Below the pieces are notes generated by a model. It saw only the letters and a list, made by a program, of their open reading frames with translations. It was not told the origin of the DNA and searched no databases. From NCBI GenBank assembly GCA_007844125.1, contig CM017559.1, positions 33,137,363 through 33,201,362 on the forward strand: a stretch of DNA of 64,000 bases, read 5' to 3'. Of the stretch, positions 32,165 through 43,990 are shown piece by piece. This stretch comes from Sinonovacula constricta (lineage: Eukaryota; Mollusca; Bivalvia; Cardiida; Solecurtidae). A program made the position numbers and the translations under genes. Position 1 is the first letter of the stretch; every line of letters starts with the position of its first letter.

Positions 32165-32385
32165 AATACCAAAGTCATAAATAATGGTGATAGTATAGCT
32201 CTCTTGCTAACGCTCAACTGGTTGGCCTATGTCAGGATAATATGACTCGGTGTGGTATCATGCCAGGTGTTCACAGCATGTTAAACACAGTAAAGAAGCA
32301 CTATATCTGCATCAAGTGGACACCATTTCCAGACAACTGAAATACTGTTGGTGGGACGTGAACCCTTTAAACAAATTCTTAAGAT
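32165..32385 (+). mobile_element. SINE family B, 5'-truncated copy
   Basis: It starts at the post-tRNA segment (ATACCAAAGTCATAAATAATGGT) and runs through GTATAGCTCTCTTGCTAACGCTCAA, GTCAGGATAATATGACT, GCCAGGTGTTCACAGCATG, GCACTATATCTGCATCAAGTG and ACTGTTGGTGGGACGT to a decayed tail. An internal deletion removes the usual segment between GCTCAA and GGTTGGCC. Confidence 0.8.
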
Positions 32386-33224
32386 TGGTTTAGAACAAAA
32401 AAGTTAATGAGACTGGACATATTGCCTGAGACTAAACAGTCAATAGACCCTGAAAAGACAGCTCCCAGCAAGTAGTTTGCTGATCTGGTTCTACACATTT
32501 TGCCAAACAACTTTGTTAACTTAATTACCTAGCAGAGTAAGAGTTAGCACACAAAATGACATTAGTGAATCTAAGCCTTATAAATACGCTCTAAATAAAT
32601 AAGAGTTAATGATTATTTATTCAATCAATACTTATTCAAATAAGGTAAAAATTCTTTCTAAATCTGGTGTCATACATAAACAATTGTAAAAAATAAAAAA
32701 TAGAATGAAAAAATAAAAAAGAGTAGAAATCGCAGGGATTTAAACACACAACACACAGTTTCAAAGCAGTTGACAGCTCTTTAGCTAATTTTCAAGTACT
32801 CTCAAATAGGAGGTATTGGACGACTACACTTGTGCTACCTAAAGAAGGGAGATAACTGTATAAACTTGAAAACTTCACCCTTTAGTCTGAAGTTCTGCCA
32901 GTCATATATTAGCAAATTGTTTGATGTCTGAAGATCAGAGATTTTTTCTAAAGTTTAGTTAGTTCTTTCATGTGTAAGCATGACTCTTCAAAAAAGCAGG
33001 GTACCACATAAAAAACAAGAACAATTATTTAAGAGCAATACAAATAAAACCAGGGCAAGAAAAAAAAGATCAGAAAATAAGAATGTGTAAGAGCCTATTT
33101 AAAGGGATGCACTTTAAGCAGATACTAGTAATATAAAGATCCACCATAGCTAAGGCCATACATGTTTGCAATCTTCATATAAGAGAGAAAATACCTTTAA
33201 GAATATAGATATCACTGCACTTCT
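32386..33224. other. AT-rich sequence, nothing recognised
   Basis: No supported feature. Confidence 0.4.
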
Positions 33225-34140
33225 GTGCTATATACAACATTCTGTGCTATAAGCTAAATTCTAGGCTATATGCTAAATTCTGTACTAAATGTTAGATTCT
33301 GTACTGCTACATTTTATGCTATATGATATAGTTCTAAGCTTCATTCTATATTCCTTGCTATATTCTGTTATTTTCTAAGCTTTTTGCCATATTCAGTCTA
33401 TATGCTATATTCTGAGTAATATGCCATAGTCTATGCTATATGCCACATTCTGAGTTATATACCATATTCTATGCTATATGCTATCTTCAGTGCTCTATGT
33501 TGTAATATGTGCATTAATATAGGTTTTATGTTATAATCTGTGTCATATGCTATATTCTGTGATGTGTTATATTCTGTGCTATATATTATATGCTAAGTGT
33601 TTTATGCTATATTCAGTGCTGCATATGATGTACTGTGCTATATGCTATTTTCTATGCTATATGCTACATTCTGTGTTATACTCTATATAATGTGCTTTAT
33701 AATATGCTATAGGATATATTCTGCTTACATGCTACTTTCTGTGATAAATGCTACATTCTGTGCTATATGCTGTAATCTGTTCAGTATGCCCAATGCTATG
33801 CTGCATGCATAATTCCGTGCTGTATACTACATTCTGTGTGATATGTTAAATTGTCTTACATAATTTATTCTGTGTTATATGATGCATTCTGTGCCATATG
33901 CTCTACTCTTGGTTGTCTGTTACATTCTGTGCTATATGCTCTACTCTGTGCTATATGCTCTACTCTTGGTTGTCTGTTACATTCTGTGCTATATGCTCTA
34001 CTCTGTGCTATATGCTCTACTCTTGGTTGTCTGTTATATTCTGTGCTATATGCTCTATTCTGTGCTATATGCTCTCTTCTGTGCTATATGCTCTATTCCA
34101 TGCTATATTCTGCATTCTGTGCTATTGCCCTATTCAGTGC
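33225..34140. repeat. TGTGCTATATGCTATATTC-type minisatellite with a 57-bp higher-order unit
   Basis: Short degenerate units of about 15-20 bp built on CTGTGCTATATGCT fill the region. Between about 33886 and 34090 they form a 57-bp higher-order repeat marked by CTTGGTTGTCTGTTA, present about three times. As 57 is divisible by 3, all three plus-strand frames are open and give cysteine- and leucine-rich pseudo-proteins with a 19-residue period. These are repeat translations, not genes. Confidence 0.9.
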
Positions 34141-35077
34141 TTCTAATCAGAAACCAATAAAGTTAGTTCTTGTTCAAATGTCATTGTGATTCTCAGATAA
34201 GAACATTTAGGCTGAGGATTATGGGCTAAAATTATGAGAGGACATAGGGCATAGGACTAAACCCACAGATGAAAACCCTTCCAGTCATTTTAACATAGGT
34301 GGACAGCAAAATCTGCTGGCCCCCAACTCCACCAGTTAAATAGCTGTCAGCAAAAAAGAAAATATTGCATTACCAAATTAAGATTTTGCTTGCTGAGGAA
34401 GGGGGAGGGAATGGTGGGGAGGGGGTAGTGTGTGTGTGTGCTTGTGTGTGCTGAGTGTGTGTGCGTCCACCTCATAAAATAAATGGGGCGATATAATGGG
34501 GGGGTGGTTATGCCATGATGAATGAGACTTTGAATTAAAACTCCACTTAATTTGTGCTTCTAGATTAATTTTTATCTATATACCTTAACATATGGATATG
34601 TTCAAAGGAAATCTTATAAGAAGACAGTAGGAGTAGGATCCCATATCGTAAACACTTGACTTTCTCTACAGATAACGCAAATGTGGAGAGTCGATTGTTT
34701 ACAATACATTTGTCAGACAACTTTGAAAAAGTGAATGTTAATAGCAACTTCTGCAGATTTGCTGCTAATAAAACACTTGAGAGAAGGTTGATTTTCATCT
34801 CATTGTGATACAGAGGAATTTAGGATAATTATTCAAAGAGCTGTATATTTTCCCAAAGCACAGCAAATCTTTTGCAAAGGGTTATTATATTAGAGCTTTA
34901 AAAGATTAAAAAAAGGTGTTTCTGATCGTAAAAATATAGACAAAAAAAAAAAAAAAAAAATGTACTTAAGCTACTATCTTGTTTGGTTAATACAAAAAAC
35001 AGACATTTACTTGAAAAAGCTAAGCATATTTAGCAGCGTAGTTTTAGGAACTAATTCATTTGCTTTTTTAGAAATAT
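34141..35077. other. Mixed sequence with G-rich and (GT)n tracts
   Basis: A G-rich patch (about 34398-34428) runs into a (GT)n tract (about 34427-34465), and another G-rich patch lies near 34498. An A18 run lies near 34943. No gene recognised. Confidence 0.45.
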
Positions 35078-35383
35078 TTGTTTGTTGGGTTTATAGTCCC
35101 ACGGACAGTATTTCAGTTATCTGGAGATGGTGTCCACTTGAAGCAGATATAGTGTTGCCTTCACTGTATATAGCATGCCTGTGAACACCTGGCATGATAC
35201 CACATCTAGTCACATTATCCTGACAACGGGTCAATTAGTCATGGAACTACCCTTATACTTGTTTGAGCGTTAGCAAGGAAGCTATACTACTACCATTTTT
35301 TACGATTTTGGTATGTCACAGCCTGGGTTTGAACCCGGGGCCTCCCATACACTCTACTGATAGGGCTACGAGGTTCATTTTCA
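35078..35383 (-). mobile_element. SINE family B, full-length, perfect 13-bp target duplication
   Basis: On the minus strand it runs from a tRNA-like head (GTAGCCCTATCAGTAGAG ... B-box GGGTTCAAACCC) through the family body to GTGGGACTATAAACCCAACAAACAAA. TTTTTAGAAATAT occurs intact at 35065-35077 and 35384-35396, so both ends are fixed. The perfect duplication suggests a fairly recent insertion. Confidence 0.9.
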
Positions 35384-35396
35384 TTTTTAGAAATAT

Positions 35397-36112
35397 AAAA
35401 GTTTACCAAAAAAAAATATGTTGGTAACTGATTGATTGTAAGAGTGCAATTTTTATAGCGCACCACAAAAACATGCATTTATATTATCTATTTTTTTTCA
35501 CAATTTGTCTTCAAAAGTAAAATTTATGCAAAAGTTGAATCATAACGTTGAAATCCTAACAAAACTTCAATATGGAGGAAATATTGCACATTTATCAAAG
35601 TGTTTGTGTAAAAGTGCACAGTGATTTTTTTGTTCTTTATTTACCCCATGTGGCTTTTGATTTGGGAAAAAAAAGCATGATAAACCTGGAAATTGGGGAA
35701 AATGAAGAAATTCAAAGGTTTGTTATTGTTTACTAATTATGTAGCTGTTTTTCCCAATTCCAGTGATTGTAATTGAAATGAAGTGAAAACCTTGTCAAAA
35801 TTACACAGAGGGCATTGAATATTGCTTGGATTATATTTTTGTCACATTTGCTTGGATGATACTTTGTCACATTTTGTATATGTATTGGTAAATATTTGTC
35901 TAGGGTAAAAAACTCAACACAAATACACAAAACATAAGAAATTGTTCAATGACAACCAATAAAAATTACACGTATTTTCTTTTTGAAATGACTGGTTAAC
36001 TATTTTTCGTGAATATTTCCAGTCACTGAGTTTCCTTTTGCACAAAAGTAATTATAAGGCCTTGGGCAAACTTTCTGTTGTCTGGAACAATTGACACTGG
36101 CTGGCATATGTC
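35397..36112. other. AT-rich sequence, nothing recognised
   Basis: The minus-strand frame at 35733-35930 has no motif. Confidence 0.4.
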
Positions 36113-36551
36113 CTAAAAGGTGCTTTCTGACAACTTGGTCCAAATTTTTTTCTCAAATAAATCACTGGTCCTTGAAAAGGTCTTGCAAAATGCTGTTCAA
36201 AGATGCCAAAGATCTGTGTGAACAGTCAAGGATAAATCGTCATTGCAAACCGGTGTTTCCTAACTGGTCCATGCTGCAGAGATAGCTATTTTTAAACTTA
36301 GAAAACCATGTGACCAATTATTTTACAGAGTCATCCAGGTAATCCACTCTGACATTGATATATTTTTTTAGCAGAGATCACAATTTTTTTTTGCAATTAG
36401 TACAGTCTAACAATAAAGTTAGTGTTAAAAATCGACTTTATAACGACTAAAGTATGGGTTTATTCAAAAGGTATGACCAAATGTCCCAAAGCAGTGGTTA
36501 GATATTGGTACATGTATTTAATACAGGCAAACTGCTGGATATAGCCTTTAA
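36113..36551 (+). mobile_element. TTAA MITE family, diverged full-length copy
   Basis: It shares with 12583-12986 the blocks GGTCCAAATTTTTTTCTCAAAT, AAAAGGTCTTGCAAA-TGCTGTT, GATGCC, GTGTGAACAGT, GCTGCAGAGATAGCTATTTTTAAA and GAAAACCA. It ends CAAACTGCTGGATATAGCC before a TTAA (36548-36551). The left TTAA has decayed to TAAA. Confidence 0.75.
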
Positions 36552-38691
36552 AAGACTCAAGGTCTTGCTTTTTTAAACTTGTCTTTTCTGAATGGGGACT
36601 GATGATGAAAACATCAGCACCTTGCGGAGGACTACCTTTTGTGACTGAATCATGAAACAATAATACTGTGTCCTTGAATAATGACTGTTTCAGGCAACGA
36701 GGAGGGCTACATCTAATAAAACAATTGTTAATAAATTGCAACTTTCACTTTGGCTTGCCATGTCTTGTTTACTTGTGCTATGATGTGATGTACAATGAAT
36801 TTTTAGTGTGAGCCTGTGTTTTTGATTTTGTTAGTTTCTTGCAATATTAATAATTGTGTGACAGTTTCTGAAAGATATTTGTGTAATTTTACATTTAAGC
36901 GGATGATAGTACCGTAAATGATTCTCAGGACAGCATCATTTTTGGTTTTCATTGTCTTTCAAATAAAATCTAAATACAAAAAATCCACTTAAAACCCCTT
37001 TAATTGATAAGTACACACAGTAATGTTACTGGCTTTTCCGCAAAATAATAGATTTCGGTATTTTGATTTTCAAAATAGTGCCTCAGATACAAATGCAGTA
37101 TGTGTGGATATTTTAAAGGTATTTTTTGATGCAAATACCATTTCAGGAACAACACAATGCACGATAGCAAATCTGTTTAAAATTCCTTGGCAATTTTCAT
37201 TAAGACTGCATTATGCTTTATTTGCCGGAAACTTTACTTTGACACGAAATTTATCTAAGGTAAAATACAGGAAAAATTATCCACAACCAGGTAACAACCA
37301 CAATGGAATTGGATTGCAAAAAGAACAATACGATGTCAAAAGCACACAAAATTGTTTATGGATATTTTCGGAAAAAAAGGTTCCGATTTGCGAGGAAAAA
37401 TGGATCTAAATTTTAGGAAAAATTATCACTTTTTGCGAATGGGAAGATGCTGACAACTGGTGGTAAATTCAATCTGATTAAAATAATATCCTGAAAACCG
37501 CTACGCTATCAGGATCTGACGATGAGAATAAAACCTTCCCAATCAATCAGAATGTCGCCTACAAAATCGCAAAAGTAAATGATGATCCGTTTTGCGACTC
37601 TTACCAAAAGCTAATGCATTACGCTCTCATTACGCTCTCTGATTGGATGTTATAAAAATAGTTCTCAGGGAAAACCATTTTTGTTTATAGATAAAATTTT
37701 GGGCTTTCATCAGATCTTACGTTTTGTAAGATCTGACTTAAGTGAGATTGTGGTAAATTTGGGGAAAAAAAAAAAAAAAATCAATGCTCTGTGATTATAA
37801 GTGCAGGCTGTCCGAATCTAAAATAAACACACTACTAAGTAGTATTATATTTACCAAGATTTTATTGTGTGATATACCTCCAAAAAACATTTTCATGGCC
37901 TGTGAAAAAGACCCATAACTGCAAAAGTGATTATTAAAAGAGAAACAAAGGGAGAAATGTTTGACCATGAATATGACACTGAAGAGATTGAGGTCCAATT
38001 AGTGCAGCCATGCAATATGACACAAGAATTTGATAACTGATATGTGTAATAGTTTACTTGTTACTTATTTATAGTTCTTATGTTCCTTTTTATCATTTAT
38101 GTAGAAGTTCTATAGAAGAAACAATAGAAACAGAACACTATGATATAAATGTTACATATGCCAACACCAGACTGAAAAATAAGTCTGTTTGAAAGTGTTT
38201 AAAGGATTATGGGCATAATATGCTGACATAAAAGGTTCTACACAAAGACGGTGATACCTGTGTATACATTAGTGTACTTAAAATGCTATTTACAAAATTG
38301 TATAAAATATAATTACATCTTTTTATTTATACACAGAACTTTTTCAAAATGCATAAACAAAAATCCCCAACATCAGCTAGCTATTGAATTGTTAATATTA
38401 TCGAGGTGGCTTACGTCAGTTTACGTCACCTTCTACGTACAGAATGAAAATTTCCATTTAAAAAATAATATGTTCACTTCTGTGACAACATCCCTATGGG
38501 CAATTTCAAAATCAATTATAAATATAGTGTCATTCATAGTGATCCAGTAACATATCCAGTGATTTCACCCTCTTATACACTTTATAAATGCATACGTTGA
38601 ACAATTCATCCGATTTGGAAATGTGTATAATTTAAATGCTGTAAGCTGCAATTAGGACCCTTAATTTTGTGGATAACTCATTTCGACAAAA
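36552..38691. other. AT-rich sequence; one 128-codon frame without homology
   Basis: The plus-strand frame at 37023-37409 (128 codons) is the longest non-repeat frame on the plus strand. Its composition follows the AT-rich background, and it shows no domain, signal peptide or splice context, so I do not call a gene. The minus frame at 36460-36741 overlaps the MITE end. At 37500-37640 a slightly GC-richer patch has repeated TTACGCTCTC. Confidence 0.4.
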
Positions 38692-39015
38692 TTAGACCTT
38701 GTAGCGCAATCAGGTAGAGCATCAGCTCCAGGTACAGGAGGTCCCAGGTTCGATCCTGGGCAGCAACATACCAAAGTCGTTAAAAATGATAGTGGTATAG
38801 CTCCCTTGCTAACGCTCAAGCAAATATAAGGGCAGTTCCTTGACTGGATGGCCTGGTGTCAGGATAATGTGACTGGGTACTGAATTATGCCAGGTGTTCA
38901 CAGGCATGCTATACACAGTGAAGGCTGCACTATATCTGCTTCAAGTGAACACCATCTTCCAGACAACATGAAATATTGTTGGTGGGACGCTAAACCCAAT
39001 AAACATAAACATAGA
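38692..39015 (+). mobile_element. SINE family B, full-length copy
   Basis: It has a well-preserved tRNA-like head: CTTGTAGCGCAATCAGGTAGAGC, then AGGTCCCAGGTTCGATCCTGG with a clear B-box. The full family body and a CCAATAAACATAAAC tail follow. CATTTCGACAAAA (38679-38691) and CATTTCAACAAAA (39016-39028) form the target duplication with one mismatch. Confidence 0.9.
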
Positions 39016-39028
39016 CATTTCAACAAAA

Positions 39029-39655
39029 CAAAAATTATGAATCAGTACTATTCTGATTAGTTAACTTCATCAGCTGGTTTGGAATGGTTTATTACCATAA
39101 TAACAAGCAAGAGCTGGATCTATTCCATTTGCCTAAGCCAGCTCAATATTCAGATGTAGTAGCGTAAGAGTCATCAGAACTGTGGGCACCACTGGAGGAA
39201 AGAGGGAAGTAAGGCTAACAGATAATATCACAGTCACTCACGATCTGTACCCCAGGTGGCTTCACAAGCAATTAACACTAAACTTGGAATGGCACTCGGG
39301 AAAACACTGACACAACAACACAACTGAAAAAAAAACACCACCAGATGATACAGATATTTCAGCTGGAATCATTCAGTTAGTGATACACGACAAACAGCAT
39401 ATAGTAAAAAGTAAAAAAAAGAGGTCCATGCTGGTCCTATTTTGCTCACCTGAGTGCTGAAGACATTAAGATAAAATGAGCAAGTAATTTCAGCAATGTT
39501 AAAACAGAACAGAATAATTGTACTACATGTACACAAGTAACGTTTGGACAATTAGTTTCAACTTTTTTAGTACATGGCCTTATATGGAAAATAGCCACAC
39601 CCCTGGTTAGCCATTATACTGCACACTGACAAATTGATAAATGTATGATACAAAA
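39029..39655. other. Unique sequence, nothing recognised
   Basis: No repeat or coding signal that I can support. Confidence 0.4.
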
Positions 39656-39890
39656 CCGTACTGGGTAGCACAACTGGGAGAGTGTTGGCAGGCCCCATGT
39701 CCGATCCCATGCAGCAACATACTAAAGTTGTTTAAAATGGTAGTGGTATAACTCTCAAGCAAATATGAGGGTCCTTCCATGACTGGATGGCAAATATGTG
39801 GGTAGTCCCATGACAGTAATTTGTGATTAGGTGTGGTATCATGCCAGGTGTTCAGGGCAGTTGGTGGGATTATAAACTCAATAAACAACA
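39656..39890 (+). mobile_element. SINE family B, internally deleted copy
   Basis: A degraded head (TGGGTAGCACAACTGGGAGAG) is followed by GTAGTGGTATAACTC and CAAGCAAATATGAGGGT. A duplicated GACTGGATGGCAAATATG segment comes next, then GTGTGGTATCATGCCAGGTGTTC. It then jumps to the terminal GTTGGTGGGATTATAAACTCAATAAAC. The CACTATATCTGC section is missing. Confidence 0.75.
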
Positions 39891-40613
39891 AACTGTAAAT
39901 TTTAAAATATTTTATTATTAAAAATATATCAAAAGTTCAATTAAGAAAGCCTCTTTACTTCTTTTCAGTGGTGTACATGCCAACCTATGCATGTATAAAA
40001 TCAATTTCCCTTTGTTTATATTTTGTAAAGTCTACCTTCTATCGCTGAAAACATCCGGTTTTCATAAACATTATAACGGTATTCATTACAGTAACATTTA
40101 GCAATTAATAAAAAAATATAAAATATACCTAGATATCTTGCAAAGTATTTTAAGGTTTATTCTGAAATACTTATTAAGAAAACAGAGAAAGGATGGAGGC
40201 CGAAACAAAATAGAGAAGGTCAGAAAGTGCTTTTTCATTTGTTGTCATGTATTTTTTTTCTAGTGAGGTTTTTCCCTATTTTGTAAACGATCAGCTCACC
40301 GTTGCACATACTTATGTAGCCATGACTAGAATCTCTAGATATCTGCCTTAGCGCTTTTTTAAGTAGATTGTATTCGACTTTCCCTTGTAAAGAACAAGCT
40401 TTGAAATAGGCTAATTCAAAGGTACTTTAAATTATCTTGCTATACCTCTCTCAAATCCAAAAAAATTACACACCCTAGACAATATTATATTACAACACAT
40501 CAAGCTTAAAGTTATCTTCAAATAAATCTCCAACATATCTTCAAAAACAGGCTTTAAGGCACAATACAAAATGTTTGCAAAATGCCATCTGATAATTCTA
40601 CTTACATCCTAAC
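39891..40613. other. AT-rich sequence, nothing recognised
   Basis: No supported feature. Confidence 0.4.
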
Positions 40614-40665
40614 TTAAAGATGGTACCTAACAGTTTGCCTATATTTATACAAGAGTGGCAGAAAT
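40614..40665 (+). mobile_element. TTAA MITE family, terminal fragment
   Basis: TTAA (40614-40617) is followed by AGATGGTACCTAACAGTTTG, the family's left terminus. No matching right end is seen nearby. Confidence 0.5.
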
Positions 40666-40878
40666 GTTCAATAAGTATTTAATTATTAATTACCTACCTG
40701 TAATGATCCACCTGATGGCTGATCATTTTATGAATATTATTTGATAAGCTTGAGGACCACTTTCAATACAGATAAACACAGACACAAACAGACACAGACA
40801 AACACATATTGCATCAGTTCTTTTGGTCGCTGGAAACTAAAGGTTAATCTTACTTCCTGTCTTGGCCAAGTCACACCT

Positions 40879-41152
40879 GACTGGCCGCAATAGCCCAGTT
40901 GGTAAAGCATCGGCTTGCAATTGGGAGTTCAGTGGCTTCAAACCCCAGCCAGGTCAAACCAAAGACTTTAAGTTGGTAGTAGTGGCTTCCTTCCTAACGC
41001 TTGGGCCTAAGGGGACAGCATTATGCCTGACTTGTCAGTGTCAGTATAATGGACCGGCCGGGTTCAGTCCCTGGGCACCTCATAAGTGCCCCTGTGCTAA
41101 AATGATAGAAATGTCGCTGCACAGTATCGGCAAAATGCCGGCAAATCCCGTC
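40879..41152 (+). mobile_element. SINE family A, full-length, perfect 13-bp target duplication
   Basis: The head GGCCGCAATAGCCCAGTTGG..AGCATCGGCTTGC with B-box-like GGCTTCAAACCCC is followed by GTCAAACCAAAGACTTTAAG and AGTAGTGGCTTCCTTCCTAACGC. Then come GGGGACAG and CCTGGGCACCTCATAAGTGCCCCTGTG, a self-complementary GGGCAC/GTGCCC pair. It ends AAATGATAGAAATGTCGCTGCAC and ATGCCGGCAAATCCCGTC. CCAAGTCACACCT at 40866-40878 and 41153-41165 defines both ends. Open frames across it are accidental. Confidence 0.9.
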
Positions 41153-41165
41153 CCAAGTCACACCT

Positions 41166-42065
41166 ATCTTACATCCACTTTATTTGCTCTCACTCTCTCT
41201 TGAAAACATTGCTATATTGTTAACTGTAGAGTAAATGATAAAATTACTGTTGCCATTAAGATAAAGCATAAAGTTTGATACTTCTGTCTTTTTATTCTTT
41301 TACCCAGACACTTTTAAAAATAAACTGAATCATTTAAAAAATAAAACATAAACATCAAGTAAAATAATAACGATCCAAATATAAAACTAATAATGATGAT
41401 TCCAGGGAAGAAGGGTTAGTACTGTAACACAAGTAACTATCCTGTTCTGGGGAATTTGTGCATAGTTGCTTATTCTTTGGTTTAAGTAAAAACTGTTTAT
41501 AATGTTACATCAATTCTAGACTGTACAAATCAGGAAAGTTATGACTTTAAATGTCATATTTCTAAAGTTAATTATAAAAGTATGTTCATGTCTTTAGCTA
41601 AAAAGATATCAACGTCAATAAGTAGATACATGTTACCACAACAATATGGTCACAAGATTTTCTTAGTTTATACATAGCTTACTGTGCATTTTTTTTAGTT
41701 TATAAATAGGTAACTGTGCAGCATGGCTTGGACACTCATTGGAAATACATATTTGTCATGACATGTACTTCTCTTCGGTTGAATTAGTATGAATTAAAGG
41801 ATAATTTATTTCCCTGTTACTGGCTGAATGTCCAGTAGGTGTAGCTTCTCGAAATCATGTTTTGCACGTGCAAAATTGGTGGATAGTTGTAGACATTCAG
41901 CTCTGGGGTTGTTTTATTTTTATATATAAACCTTTAGTTATAATAAAAGTTGTAAATGTATTGAATTTAATGTATTTTGACTTTCTAAATAGTTATCTAT
42001 GTACTATAAATGTGTCAGGCATCTGTGTGTGTGCATGCATATATATACATGATGTATTATTATAC
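41166..42065. other. AT-rich sequence, nothing recognised
   Basis: The frame at 41862-42104 has no motif. No feature supported. Confidence 0.4.
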
Positions 42066-42210
42066 AGCACATGGCAGGTCAGCTGGAAAACTTTTCCATA
42101 TTAGGTCTTTTGCCACAACCATGCCTGACAACAAGGAGTTTAGAGGATGTGCAGTCAGGGGCAACACAAGTCAGCGATGCTAACCACTCAGCCATCGAGA
42201 CCCCTTTCAT
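42066..42210 (-). mobile_element. SINE family C, 3'-truncated copy with clear tRNA-like head
   Basis: On the minus strand it starts GGTCTCGATGGCTGAGTGGT TAGC, a Leu/Ser-type tRNA head with an A-box, and runs via GTTGTGGCAAAAGACC to CCAGCTGACCTGCC, where it stops. The usual GTGGTTCTACCCAGAC section is absent. Confidence 0.75.
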
Positions 42211-42369
42211 AAATGAACTGTATAAAAATCTAAACTTCTGTCTTAACAACAGAAATTGATAGCAAAAAAGTGCCTCAAGCAGAATTTATTGATTTAATTT
42301 CTTTTCACAAATATCAATGTACCACATTAACATTTTGTCATCATGTTTATTTGATTTTACCATTACAAG

Positions 42370-42545
42370 CATCAGTGACAATATCATCATCATCATCATC
42401 ATCGTCATCATCATTACCATAATTATCGCTACAAGCACCACCACCATCCTCATCATCCTCAACTTTCCTCCCCATCACCACAACCATCATCATCATTATC
42501 ATCATCATCCTCTTTCTCCCCATTACCATAACCATCAAGCATCAC
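42370..42545. repeat. (CAT)n / (ATC)n microsatellite, compound
   Basis: Interrupted CAT/ATC triplets with CACCAC and CCTC interruptions; open frames across it are poly-Ile/His or poly-Met/Asp artefacts. Confidence 0.95.
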
Positions 42546-43049
42546 CATAACCATCAAGAAACTCATAAACAACAAACTCAAACCATCAACTTTAACTCAA
42601 TATCAACAATAAAAGTCCCAGAGAATTACAGAATAACAGATAACAGACTGCTTACGTAATTACAGACTGCTTTACGTATTGACTTCCTGTTGGCTTCCAG
42701 CCCAGCAAAAGGTGGGAAGAAAAGTACATGCAAAACCTGTCTAAGAGTTTAACTGCATGCAACCTATGATTACAGTTTGATCAAAACTTCTGATTACAGG
42801 GTGTATTACTTTCACTCAATCTTGTTTTTCCCTTATGGGGATTAACTCTAAGCCTGCTAAGCACACAAAAAATCAAACCTAGGTAAATAGTGAAGTTCCA
42901 GACTACCAGCCTCCACAGGTAGCTGTTGGGTCAGAATTTGTACTATTTGCTAAAATGTTTATGTCAATGTGACTAATAATTGCCTGTAAATGAAATTGTA
43001 TGCAATAAAGCGAGAATTTATTTTGAGTTATTTACAAATGAAGAAGGAA
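42546..43049. other. Unique sequence, nothing recognised
   Basis: No repeat boundaries or coding features supported. Confidence 0.4.
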
Positions 43050-43700
43050 AGCACAATTGGTAGTTTGTTGGCCCCAAGTACAGGTGGCTCTGGGTTCAAA
43101 ACCCTGGCTGGGATATACAAAAGTGGGTACTGGTACAGCTCCCTTGTTGACAGTCAAAAAGTGTACGGGTAGTGTAGCAGTTTCACTGGTAGTTTAATTC
43201 TCTAAGCATCTATAGCTTAGTTGGTAGAGTAGCATCCTAGTAATGGGGAGGTCTGTGGTTTGAAACCCAGTAGAGATTCACTTTTTCTGCCCCGATTTAA
43301 TTTGGTGCCATGACCTACTGCATATTGTGAGCTGCAACAGTGCTGTAGAGTAGAACCTGGGATGAGAGTCAGAGCGAATCTCATTGTGTAGGGAGAGAGG
43401 AGTGTAGCACTTTCACTGGAAGTTCAATCTCAGAACCTCTATTGCTTAGTTGGTAGAGCGGCCCACTAATATTGGGGACATCTGTGGTTTGAATCCCAGT
43501 GGAGGTTCACTTTTTCCGCTCCTGTTACAGTATTACTATAACAGGTCTGCCCAGTATCAATATGTGACAGAGTGTGCATGTATCATGTGAGGTTTTAATG
43601 GCATGGTATTCACTGCGAGGCTTGCACTATATCAACTTCAAGTGGACACTATCTTCAGATAACTTAAAAAGTGTTTACAGGGAGGATAAACCCAACAAAT
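43050..43700 (+). mobile_element. SINE family B copy split by tandem tRNA-like units
   Basis: The left part (about 43050-43171) has a B-type head (CACAATTGGTAG ... GGGTTCAAAACCC) and TGGTACAGCTCCCTTGTTGACAGTCAA. The right part (about 43530-43700) continues with GTCTGCCCAG..CAATATGTGACAG, TGCACTATATCAACTTCAAGTG, GACACTATCTTCAGATAAC and GATAAACCCAACAAAT. The 43172-43525 block between them is foreign to family B. Divergence is high, so this is an old copy. Confidence 0.65.
43172..43525 (+). mobile_element. Two tandem tRNA-like units (family D), 230-bp step
   Basis: Each unit starts GTGTAGCA-TTTCACTGG-AGTT (43172 and 43402, exactly 230 bp apart). Each then has a tRNA-like segment (TAGCTTAGTTGGTAGAG ... 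GTCTGTGGTTTGAA-CCCAGT, A- and B-boxes) and TTCACTTTTTC. A third single unit lies at 44680. The T-run after each tRNA-like unit could act as a Pol III stop (inference). They are not ordinary tRNA genes: the acceptor stem and anticodon arm are imperfect. Confidence 0.6.
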
Positions 43701-43839
43701 ACTTTTATTAAAGCTTCAGGTTAAACTATAAGTTGCTTCTGTTGGTGTTACCCAATACTTATTTCAATGTTTACAATCATTTCAACTTTATGCAACCTAG
43801 AAGTCATGCTTGCGCTTTAGCACCTAATTACTCAATGGA

Positions 43840-43990
43840 GTAGATACCCACTCGACAAAGAGAACCAAACAATACCCACTCGACTACGTGTGTCCAAATA
43901 TAACTACTTGCCATGGGCACCCTAATATACCCCCTCGACTACTGGTGCCCAAACATACCCTCTCGACCACGGGTGCCTAAATATGCTATC
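43840..43990. repeat. ~28-35-bp tandem repeat around CTCGAC
   Basis: Four or five imperfect units of ATACCCACTCGACTACG-GTGCCCAAA occur in succession (near 43850, 43890, 43928 and 43958). Confidence 0.65.

Noticed and set aside
33851..34189. Cysteine/leucine-rich 112-codon protein
   Set aside because: It is a translation of the 57-bp tandem repeat, and the other two frames are equally open.
37023..37409. 128-codon plus-strand open frame as a gene
   Set aside because: AT-driven composition, no domain, no splice or promoter context and no conserved motif; it is plausible by chance in AT-rich DNA of this length.
40862..41203. 113-codon plus-strand frame as a gene
   Set aside because: It coincides with the family A SINE, and a similar peptide arises from the other SINE copies (10050, 55385).
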